Assembly: GCA_021414045.1 (NCBI GenBank)
Contig: JAIOPF010000283.1
Coordinates: forward strand, 1 to 20,665
Direction of reading: 5' to 3'
Origin: Deltaproteobacteria bacterium
GTDB lineage: Bacteria > UBA10199 > DSSB01
Length of the DNA: 20,665 nucleotides
In this document: piece by piece, positions 6,732 through 13,043 of the stretch
Layout of the letters: every line of letters begins with the position of its first letter
Numbering within the stretch: the stretch's first letter is position 1
Notes under the pieces: generated by a model
What the model saw: the letters and a program-made list of their open reading frames with translations, nothing else
What the model was told of the DNA's origin: nothing
Database searches by the model: none
Position numbers and translations under genes: made by a program

Positions 6732-7865
6732 GTGAAATCGGCTCTTAAAAAAATCCAATGGTTGACCGTTCCGGTCCTCTCGCTCACCTTCTTCGGCAGC
6801 CTCTTGGGCCTCGCCTTCTATATTCCCCGCTACGGCGTCCACCCGGCGGAACCGATCTTTTGCTTCGCCTTCGTTTATCTCGTGGCGATGGTGGTCTCCG
6901 GGGGATATCACCGGTATTTCGCCCACAAAGCCTTTCAGGCCCACCCCATTCTCAAGATGTATTATTTGATCGTTGGTTGCGCGGCCATGCAGCAATCCGC
7001 CTTGGTCTGGGCCTCGGACCACCGCTTCCACCATCGTTACGTCGATACCGACAAAGACCCCTACGACATCAAGAAGGGCTTTTGGTGGGCCCATATCGGT
7101 TGGCTCCTGGCCGAGGATCCAGAAAGCCGCAAAACCCTGCTGCAAAATGTCCCGGATCTAGCCAAAGACCGCTGGGTGATGTGGCAACACCGCTATTGGG
7201 TTTGGATCTCTCTTCCGCTCTCCATCGGCATCCCCCTGCTGATCGGGTTCTGGATCGGACGCCCGATGGGAATGTTTCTCTGGGGCGTGCTGCTGCGCAT
7301 CGCCGTGACGCACCATACGACCTTCACGATCAATTCCATCGCTCATTATTTCGGAAAACAACCTTACTCCGACGCTAATTCCGCGCGAGACGTCTGGTGG
7401 CTGGCGCCCATCCTCTGCGGCGAAAATTACCACAATTACCACCATTGCTTTCAGGGAGATTACCGCAACGGCATTCGCTGGTACCATTGGGACCCGACGA
7501 AATGGGCGCTATGGATCGCCTCGAAGTTTGGACTTGCCAAAGGCTTGCAGCGCACTCCCCAGCACTTGATCTTGAAGGCTCGGGTCGAGATGGATTTGAA
7601 ACGCGTCGGTGCCTCGGCCCCGGTCTACGACCGTCTGCTCGCCCTGCGTCAAACCCTGTTGGACGCCGCCGAACTCTATGCCAAGGCCCTGAAAAATTAC
7701 GCGGAATTCAAAAAAAGCGCCGCGGCGCGTTCCCGCGAATCCCTCAAGGCCGCGAAGGCCAACCTTCACGCGCAGCAGGCGGCCTTCGAGGCCAAATGGC
7801 GGCAATGGCGTGAAACCGTTCGCGTCTCTTTCCGAAGCTTGCAGAATTCCCCCGGTTTGGGCTAG
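6732..7865 (+). CDS. Membrane acyl (delta-9 type) fatty acid desaturase
   Basis: A 377-residue di-iron membrane desaturase that introduces a double bond into an acyl chain using O2 and reduced electron carriers. The three histidine boxes are intact: HRYFAH (60-65), HRFHH (97-101) with the following DTDKDPY, and HNYHH (234-238); His205 in NSIAHYFG is the usual extra ligand. Hydrophobic segments at about 11-31, 41-57, 74-92, 155-175 and 180-197 fit the fold. This is the stearoyl-CoA/DesC type; whether the substrate is acyl-CoA, acyl-ACP or phospholipid is not visible. After residue 300 an Ala/Lys/Glu-rich tail with coiled-coil character (about 305-365) extends past the catalytic core. The start is GTG with only a weak GGGG upstream. 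The EF-P gene follows 9 nt later, so the two are probably co-transcribed. Confidence 0.93.
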   Translation: MKSALKKIQWLTVPVLSLTFFGSLLGLAFYIPRYGVHPAEPIFCFAFVYLVAMVVSGGYHRYFAHKAFQAHPILKMYYLIVGCAAMQQSALVWASDHRFHHRYVDTDKDPYDIKKGFWWAHIGWLLAEDPESRKTLLQNVPDLAKDRWVMWQHRYWVWISLPLSIGIPLLIGFWIGRPMGMFLWGVLLRIAVTHHTTFTINSIAHYFGKQPYSDANSARDVWWLAPILCGENYHNYHHCFQGDYRNGIRWYHWDPTKWALWIASKFGLAKGLQRTPQHLILKARVEMDLKRVGASAPVYDRLLALRQTLLDAAELYAKALKNYAEFKKSAAARSRESLKAAKANLHAQQAAFEAKWRQWRETVRVSFRSLQNSPGLG

Positions 7866-7874
7866 CACCCCCCC

Positions 7875-8426
7875 ATGATCAACGCGACCCAGATCCGCAC
7901 TGGACTCTTCCTACGCATCGAAAAGGAACTTTTCTGCGTCCTCAAAGTCAATCACGTCACGCCCGGCAAGGGCAACGCCGTGGTGCAAACCGACCTGAGG
8001 AACCTACGCACGGGAATCAAGATCAACCAGCGCTTCCGCTCCACCGAGACCGTCGAAGAGATCGAATTGGTCGCAAGGAAGATGAGCTTCCTCTACCAAG
8101 ACGGGGCGACCTTCCACTTCATGGATCCCGAGAGTTTCGAGCAAATCGAACTGCCCCAGGCCATGCTGGGAGACGCCGTGAAATTCCTCAAGCCCGAGGC
8201 CCAGATCACCATTTTCCGCCACGAGGGCAATCCCGTCAGTGTCAGCCTCGCAGCGCGCATTCCCTTCGAAGTCCAGGAGTGCGATCCTCCGACCAAGGGC
8301 ATGGCGGGAGCCACCAAGGACGCGGTGCTCGAAAACGGCAATGTGGTGAAGGTTCCCCTCTTCATCAAGCCTGGGGACGTGATCGTGGTCGATACCGAGA
8401 CGAATTCCTACCTCGAAAAAGGCTGA
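7875..8426 (+). CDS. efp: Elongation factor P
   Basis: A 183-residue EF-P, the normal length, with the KOW-like N-terminal domain and two OB folds. It relieves ribosomes stalled at polyproline stretches. The loop that enters the peptidyl-transferase centre reads TPGKGNA, with Lys32 at the tip where other EF-Ps carry a modified lysine (or arginine). Further family features are TDLRNLRTG, the YQDGATFHFMD strand, and the C-terminal region DPPTKGMAGATKDAVLENG and VKVPLFIKPGDVIVVDT. No modification enzymes (EpmA/EpmB or EarP) occur in the window, so the state of Lys32 is unknown. Only 9 nt separate it from the desaturase stop, and the spacer ends in seven Cs directly before the ATG with no Shine-Dalgarno, which suggests translation coupled to the upstream gene. 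Confidence 0.97.
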   Translation: MINATQIRTGLFLRIEKELFCVLKVNHVTPGKGNAVVQTDLRNLRTGIKINQRFRSTETVEEIELVARKMSFLYQDGATFHFMDPESFEQIELPQAMLGDAVKFLKPEAQITIFRHEGNPVSVSLAARIPFEVQECDPPTKGMAGATKDAVLENGNVVKVPLFIKPGDVIVVDTETNSYLEKG

Positions 8427-8445
8427 GAACTTCCCAAAAAAAATT

Positions 8446-9195
8446 CTAGGGCCCCATCCGGGCCGCGATGGCGGCGCGAACGGCGTCGCTCAATCGACTC
8501 GCGCCTTCGTCCGGTCCCATATCGCGGTAAGGCGCGATGGAAATCGGGTCCAAGACCTCCATGCGCATTTTGGATTTCCCGCTCAAGAGCCGCGAATATT
8601 TCGGCACGGCATAGAGAGAGTCTTGAATGACGATGGGAAGGATGTCGTGACCCGTGTCCAAGGCGAGACGAAAGGCTCCCACCTTGAAAGGCCTGAGTTT
8701 TCCGTCTTCGGAACGGCTGCCTTCCGGGAAGAAAAACACCGAAGAACCCTTCGCCAGCCATTTCTTGCAGGCATTCAGGCAGCGATCCCGACTCTCGGCA
8801 TTGCCGCGGTCGATGGGAATGTAGCCGTTCAACCACATGTTCCACCCCAACAAGGGCGCCTTGAACAACGAGGCTTTGGCGACCCACTTAAAGTGCAGCC
8901 AGGTATTGAAGATACAGAGAATGTCGGCCAAGGATTGATGATTGGCGACGATGACATAGGTGCGGCTGCGGTCCACCTTTTCGAGGCCTTTTTTGCGGAG
9001 CCTCCAGAAGGGATTGAACCAAATATAGAGGCTGGACCAAAAACAGGTGTATTGCTGGAGGATTTTTAAATTGGGATCGAAGGGAGCCGTCACCACGCGC
9101 AGAATGGCGGCTCCCACGTCGAGGACCATCGAAGTGACGACGAAGAATCCCCACAACAGGGAATTCAGCCCAATGAGGTAAATTTTCCGAAGCAA
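8446..9195 (-). CDS. plsC: 1-acyl-sn-glycerol-3-phosphate acyltransferase (PlsC family)
   Basis: A 249-residue membrane acyltransferase of the PlsC/LPLAT family, which adds the second acyl chain to lysophosphatidate to give phosphatidate, the precursor of all phospholipids. The catalytic NHxxxxD motif is NHQSLAD (85-91) and the glycerol-phosphate-binding motif is FPEGSRS (156-162). The intervening block KASLFKAPLLGWNMWLNGYI (107-126) is also typical. Residues 5-37 form N-terminal membrane helices. The start is TTG at 9195, supported by GGAGG with good spacing; the first in-frame ATG would remove part of the membrane region. It converges on efp with a 19-bp gap and lies 101 bp downstream of the msrB gene on the same strand. 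Broader LPLAT substrates cannot be excluded. Confidence 0.92.
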   Translation of the reverse strand: MLRKIYLIGLNSLLWGFFVVTSMVLDVGAAILRVVTAPFDPNLKILQQYTCFWSSLYIWFNPFWRLRKKGLEKVDRSRTYVIVANHQSLADILCIFNTWLHFKWVAKASLFKAPLLGWNMWLNGYIPIDRGNAESRDRCLNACKKWLAKGSSVFFFPEGSRSEDGKLRPFKVGAFRLALDTGHDILPIVIQDSLYAVPKYSRLLSGKSKMRMEVLDPISIAPYRDMGPDEGASRLSDAVRAAIAARMGP

Positions 9196-9296
9196 GGAGC
9201 CCTCCGAGTTACGGAAAAATCCGTTAAATTCGTGGATGGTTTCCTATCGAGGGCGGATTCTGAAGTCCACTGATTCCTGCGGCAAGGCCGAAGGGA

Positions 9297-9827
9297 TTAC
9301 TTCTCGAAGAGGCTCAAGTATTCGCCGTATCCCTGCTTCGCCATCTCCTCTTTGGGAATGAAGCGCAACGAGGCCGAATTGATGCAGTAGCGCATTCCCG
9401 TGGGCGCGGGCCCGTCGGGGAAAACGTGGCCCAGGTGGGAGTCGGCGCTTTTACTGCGCACCTCGGTGCGGCTCATCAACAGGCTACGGTCCGTTTTCTC
9501 GAGGATGTTATTGGTTTGTATCGGCTTCGTGAAACTAGGCCAACCCGTTCCGGAATCGAATTTATCCGAGGAGCTGAACAACGCCTCGCCCGAGACGACA
9601 TCGACATAAATGCCCTCGCGGTGATTGTCCCAAAACTCGTTTTGAAAAGGCCGTTCCGTCCCTTCCTTTTGCGTCACTTGATATTGGAGGGGAGTCAGTT
9701 TCGATTTGAGTTCGGTATCGGAGGGTTTCATATAAACTCCTTTCGGGGCGGTTTGGGCGGCGGCCCATGGACGGCCGCCAAGGCACACCATCATACTCAG
9801 GCAAAAAACTCTAATCCAAGGTCTCAT
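9297..9827 (-). CDS. msrB: Exported peptide-methionine (R)-S-oxide reductase, single-cysteine form
   Basis: A 176-residue MsrB that reduces methionine-R-sulfoxide in proteins. A signal peptide (about residues 1-24, AAA before Gln25) sends it to the periplasm. Family motifs are [24 protein letters not shown] (quoted only in outline: FWDNH at 65-69), GWPSF (95-99), [12 protein letters not shown] (129-140) and RYCINS (146-151) with catalytic Cys148. The two zinc-binding CxxC pairs are absent, as in many MsrBs. The residue before GWPSF, Cys in the two-cysteine Neisseria PilB form (SGCGWPSF), is Thr94 here, and Cys148 is the only cysteine in the mature protein. Regeneration must therefore use another thiol donor. 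The ATG at 9827 has no strong Shine-Dalgarno (GAGG lies about 15 nt upstream). Confidence 0.95.
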   Translation of the reverse strand: MRPWIRVFCLSMMVCLGGRPWAAAQTAPKGVYMKPSDTELKSKLTPLQYQVTQKEGTERPFQNEFWDNHREGIYVDVVSGEALFSSSDKFDSGTGWPSFTKPIQTNNILEKTDRSLLMSRTEVRSKSADSHLGHVFPDGPAPTGMRYCINSASLRFIPKEEMAKQGYGEYLSLFEK

Positions 9828-9839
9828 GAGAGAATCTTA

Positions 9840-10040
9840 CGTACCTCTTCAGCCTTTAGATGTTCCGTTTTGGATTTCATTTTTTTATTATCATATTTTC
9901 AATTATATTTTGAATTTTTGTATAACATGCTTCAAACATCACTTCAAAAATGAAATATTTCAAAACAATCAGATATTTAACCTATTGTTTTTATTAATTA
10001 TTTTTAAGAAATTTCTTGGCATATCCGTTGCTTTTCTAAT
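9840..10040. other. AT-rich intergenic island
   Basis: Between the msrB start and the next possible gene, about 200 bp are dominated by A and T runs, in sharp contrast to the GC-rich sequence on both sides. It contains short hairpin-like repeats (ATTTTTG at 9914-9920 with CAAAAAT at 9945-9951) and a perfect palindrome at 9951-9962. The only ORF across it (9826-10044, plus strand) is a low-complexity Phe/Ile/Asn chain and not convincing as a gene. It may be a promoter or UP-element region for the divergent flanking genes, a nucleoid-protein binding tract, or a scar of transferred DNA. Confidence 0.6.
9951..9962. promoter_or_regulatory. Perfect 12-bp palindrome in the AT-rich island
   Basis: TGAAATATTTCA is fully self-complementary and lies between divergently oriented genes. 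It may be an operator, but palindromes are more common by chance in AT-rich sequence. Confidence 0.25.
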
Positions 10041-10082
10041 CTAGCGAAGACCGCAGGCCTTCACTAGAAAAGGAAGAAGCTG

Positions 10083-10331
10083 ATGCAAAAACTCGAGAGC
10101 CAGTCGGAAGCATTTCTTACCTACGACCGCTTGGGCCAACCCAAACTCCTCAGGCGCAGCGGCTCCTTCGTGAACAAAGCTGAAGAAGAAAGCGTCCAAA
10201 AGAATACTGCCTCCTTCCAAAACACCCCGAATCAAGACGCTCCGCCCAAGCATCCCACTGGAACCGTCCGGCTGTTCGGAAGTTTCGACCAATTCCGTAG
10301 CCGTTTGATTCCCAAAACCGCCTCCACCTAA
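10083..10331 (+). CDS. Possible small hypothetical protein
   Basis: An 82-codon ORF with a plausible GGAAG ribosome-binding element 6-7 nt before its ATG. The product is hydrophilic (many Gln, Ser, Lys, Asn), without a signal peptide, membrane segment or recognisable motif. A longer ORF on the minus strand (10041-10421) covers the same bases, but it has no ribosome binding site and an Ala/Gly/Leu-rich composition typical of a shadow. I cannot assign a function, and the stretch may instead be non-coding leader sequence between the AT-rich island and the PAS-domain gene. Confidence 0.3.
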   Translation: MQKLESQSEAFLTYDRLGQPKLLRRSGSFVNKAEEESVQKNTASFQNTPNQDAPPKHPTGTVRLFGSFDQFRSRLIPKTAST

Positions 10332-10438
10332 TCGGTTCGCTGTCATGAGGCCTTTTGTTGACAAAGTTGGCGAAAATTGCGAGCAGGTCCCCGAGGGCAC
10401 CAATACCCCGGGTAAGGGCATTGTGAGGAGTTTTTCAC

Positions 10439-10550
10439 ATGACCATCACCCCATCTTTGGGCCTGGCCCCGCGTCGCCCTCGTTCACCCCTTTCAAATCC
10501 GGAAGATTTTTCGAATCCGCCCACGGACAATTTTCGCCGTCGGCTCGACC
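10439..10550 (+). other. Probable displaced N-terminus of the PAS-domain protein (frameshift candidate)
   Basis: An ATG at 10439 is preceded by AGGAG (10426-10430) with 8 nt spacing, the best start signal in this region. It reads MTITPSLGLAPRRPRSPLSN and continues as a Pro/Arg-rich soluble leader. After about 10555 this frame turns into an Arg-rich shadow, while a protein-like reading continues in the frame of the downstream ORF. A +1 change of frame somewhere in about 10550-10640 would join them. The downstream ATG at 10551 has no Shine-Dalgarno. This may be an assembly error, a real mutation or a separate leader peptide. Confidence 0.5.
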
Positions 10551-12470
10551 ATGAAAGTAATTTACGGCTCACTTTCTGGGGAACACTCCTCCTCCGGTAT
10601 CGCGCCTCGAGCCGAAGCCCGACGCGCCGCCATCCTCGGCAGCGGCCCTCTCGGCGGCCGCGCCGAATTCCTCCTGCAGCGCCTCGCGCAGGAAGCCTGC
10701 GAACCCAGCACCTTGCTGGCCATGGGCGTTGCGGGCGGTATCTTCCGCATGACGCGGCTCGCGACCTTGAGCCGCCTCAGCGCCGGAAACTCGGCGGGCA
10801 TTTTTTCTCGCGGACTTATCGCGCGAAGCGCCGCGACACTCTCCGGTTTCGCGCTGGAAGCTCCTACCTTTACGTTGACCGCGAGGCTGGCCAGCGAAGG
10901 GCTGGGCCGACCGCAAGATTGGAGTTCCCGCTCCCTCGGAAGAGATATCGCGTCGAGTTATCTCGTGCTTGGAGGATTGCGCGCGGTGGGAGCCCTGACC
11001 GGCTCGGCATTGCAAGGCCTGCCTAGGCGCGTTCAGGAACTCGCTCCCTTGCGCTTTATCGCAAACCAAGGCGGCATGTTCGGCGGCATTGTCCTGGGAC
11101 ATTGGCTCGAAACTCGCGCGGGACTTCGAGCCCCGGTTCCCGGGGCGACGACCCTGACCGATTCACTGGCCCTCTTGCTGCAATTCAACGTCGGCGGGCG
11201 GCTCTCGCACGCCGCCTTCGGAGAGAATGTCGCTCGCTGGGAACGCGTCTTGGATGCTCAAAGCGAATTGCTGGGGCGCCACGAACCGCCGCGACGACCG
11301 GCGCTTTCGCTAGCACCGGAATTGGCCCTTGCCGCCGAGGGGCCCAATCCTCCCTTCAACGGCGATAGCGCGGTCTCCGATCGGATTCGCGGAATGGGAA
11401 TTTTGATGATGAGCGGGTTCAAAGATAGGGAAGGGCCCTTTTCCAGCTCTTCCGGCACAAGACCCAAGATGCAAACCACGGACTTGGAAGGAGAAGTCGA
11501 TTTCTTTTTTAGGGGCGAGGAAAATCCCGAACGCGGCCTGCAACACTTCATCGACAATCTTCCCTTGGCCGCGGCGGTGGCGAACATCAACGGCGAAGAT
11601 GGTTTCGGTCGAATTTTCCTGATCAACCGCCGCTTCACGGAACTCTTCGGTTACAATCAACGCCAGGCGGGGGAGCATCCCATCACGCATTTCTTCAGCC
11701 TAAAATCGATGCCCCTGATCGCCGCCCGCATTTGGACCATCGTTCGCGGCGGCGTGTTCCAAGCGACCAAAATGGAGTTTCTCGCCCAAAACGGCGAGTT
11801 TCGCAAAATTTGGGGCAGCGGCGTGGTACGCAACGTCTACGGGAAAAATTACGCCTTTGGTTTCTACGAACCACGTGATGAAAATGCCGACCGACAACCC
11901 ACGGTCCTTCCCGCCTTGAAGGCCTTCCAGGCCGCGGAAGCGACCAGGCCCTTGGAACCCGACCGTGGGGGCTACCTCGAATTGCGTTCCACCCTGGAAC
12001 TGAGCATGCAATTGACCAATCCCACCTCCAGCCTGGTGCAAAAAATTATCGCCGGGGACGTACGCATTCGCGTCGTCGCGCCCGCGAATTATTCCTTCCA
12101 AAACTATTCCGAAACCATCGTTCCCGCCCTGAATTTGCTCCACCGCCGGCATAACATCCCGGACGGCCGACAAATCACCATGGAACTCACCGACTCGGCG
12201 AACGTGCGGAGGGACACCCTCCAACTCACCAAAAGACAGGGCATTTTCGTCGCCACCGGGAGTGGAGCCAACGGCGGCTCTTCGCCCCAAGTCTTCAGCG
12301 GGACCTTCGGACCGAATCCCGGCAGCATCCCCTCCTCCAGACCTCCGATTCGACGTACCGGATTGTTTGCCGAGGTCAGCCGAGCCCTAGGCGGAATTCG
12401 CACTCCCGAAAGTCCTGCTAATCGGGAACCCCAGACTCCCGACGACGGCAAGAAAAAACCCGGTCGCTAG
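10551..12470 (+). CDS. Large PAS-domain protein of unknown function
   Basis: A 639-residue ORF. Residues 1-220 form an Ala/Gly/Leu/Arg-rich, helix-prone module (FLLQRLAQEACEPSTLLAMG, then GGIFRMTRLATLSRL, later TTLTDSLALLLQFNVGGRL) that I cannot assign to a family. A Pro/Gly-rich linker follows to about 320. Residues 325-440 form a PAS domain (FIDNLPLAAAV, INRRFTELFGYN, a central helix and a GKNYAFGFYEPRD strand). Residues 460-575 form an alpha/beta segment without a known match, and a Pro/Ser/Arg-rich tail ends the chain. No histidine kinase, GGDEF, EAL, HTH or methyl-accepting region is present, so the PAS output is unclear. The ATG at 10551 overlaps a TGA of another short ORF (ATGA) but lacks a Shine-Dalgarno; the true start is probably 10439 in another frame. 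A strong terminator follows the stop. Confidence 0.75.
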   Translation: MKVIYGSLSGEHSSSGIAPRAEARRAAILGSGPLGGRAEFLLQRLAQEACEPSTLLAMGVAGGIFRMTRLATLSRLSAGNSAGIFSRGLIARSAATLSGFALEAPTFTLTARLASEGLGRPQDWSSRSLGRDIASSYLVLGGLRAVGALTGSALQGLPRRVQELAPLRFIANQGGMFGGIVLGHWLETRAGLRAPVPGATTLTDSLALLLQFNVGGRLSHAAFGENVARWERVLDAQSELLGRHEPPRRPALSLAPELALAAEGPNPPFNGDSAVSDRIRGMGILMMSGFKDREGPFSSSSGTRPKMQTTDLEGEVDFFFRGEENPERGLQHFIDNLPLAAAVANINGEDGFGRIFLINRRFTELFGYNQRQAGEHPITHFFSLKSMPLIAARIWTIVRGGVFQATKMEFLAQNGEFRKIWGSGVVRNVYGKNYAFGFYEPRDENADRQPTVLPALKAFQAAEATRPLEPDRGGYLELRSTLELSMQLTNPTSSLVQKIIAGDVRIRVVAPANYSFQNYSETIVPALNLLHRRHNIPDGRQITMELTDSANVRRDTLQLTKRQGIFVATGSGANGGSSPQVFSGTFGPNPGSIPSSRPPIRRTGLFAEVSRALGGIRTPESPANREPQTPDDGKKKPGR

Positions 12471-12484
12471 ATTTCGCTCGGAAC

Positions 12485-12531
12485 AAAAAAAACCCGGGCC
12501 CCTTGTTTCCAAGAGGCCCGGGTTTTTTTTT
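12485..12531. terminator. Bidirectional intrinsic terminator
   Basis: An 8-bp all-GC stem (CCCGGGCC at 12493-12500 with GGCCCGGG at 12515-12522) and an inner CTT/AAG pairing. It is flanked by eight As on the left (12485-12492) and nine Ts on the right (12523-12531). It can end transcription of the PAS-domain gene on the plus strand and of the small membrane-protein gene on the minus strand. Confidence 0.93.
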
Positions 12532-12546
12532 AAAATATCTCTGGCT

Positions 12547-12954
12547 TTAGGCGGTGGCGGGAGTCGCGCCGCCGCTTCCAAAAGCGAGCATCAAGAGGAT
12601 GATCAGGTTGACGACGGGAATCAACATGAGAATTCCCCACCATCCGGGCTTGCCGCGCTTCTCGGCGATCGCCATCCAGACCAAAACGATGATGATGATA
12701 TTCACGATCGGGATGAGGAAGAGAATCAGCCACCACAAGGGCTTGCCCGCCAGTTGCAACAGCAAGATGATGTTGGCGATAGGAATGATCGCCATGATGA
12801 AGGACTTGCCGAAGGGCTGTCCCAGCTTTTCCGCGATCTTCGCCAAGCAAAAGGCGAAGAAGATGTAAGCGACGAGATAGCCGATCAGGATGCCAAGCCC
12901 AAGGCCTTGCGCCAGGGCCGGATCCATTTGTTGCGTCATCTGTTCCGGTGTCAT
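12547..12954 (-). CDS. Small triple-repeat membrane protein (DUF5684-like)
   Basis: A 135-residue hydrophobic protein. After a Gln/Met-rich N-terminus there is a membrane helix at about 18-38, then three tandem units (about 45-69, 70-97 and 101-126). Each starts with G(K/Q)P and runs through a variant of ILxLIPIVNIII into a membrane helix; units two and three share GKPxWWxILxLIPxVNxII, and unit one is more diverged (GKSFIMAIIPIANIILL). This is the pattern of DUF5684-type proteins, whose function is unknown. The ATG at 12954 follows GGGAGG at 5 nt spacing; the longer open frame to 13014 has no start signal of its own. It lies 89 bp downstream of metH on the same strand, with its own terminator after it, so it could share the metH transcript or have its own promoter in the AT-rich spacer. 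Confidence 0.85.
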   Translation of the reverse strand: MTPEQMTQQMDPALAQGLGLGILIGYLVAYIFFAFCLAKIAEKLGQPFGKSFIMAIIPIANIILLLQLAGKPLWWLILFLIPIVNIIIIVLVWMAIAEKRGKPGWWGILMLIPVVNLIILLMLAFGSGGATPATA

Positions 12955-13043
12955 GTTACCTCCCAGGTAATAGGGTGAGGGCCGTAAGGTAGCACAAGCC
13001 CGAAAATCAGGCACGCCGTTATATCTGTACTTATTTTAATTTC

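Noticed and set aside
9826..10044. 72-codon ORF on the plus strand across the AT-rich island
   Set aside because: Phe/Ile/Asn-rich low-complexity product explained by AT composition; its start overlaps the msrB start and there is no ribosome binding site.
10358..10363. TTGACA matching a -35 box before the PAS-domain gene
   Set aside because: No -10-like hexamer at 16-18 bp spacing.
10345..10554. Short ORF whose TGA overlaps the ATG at 10551 (ATGA), suggesting coupling
   Set aside because: No ribosome binding site and no protein-like features; it overlaps the better start at 10439. The overlap is probably chance.
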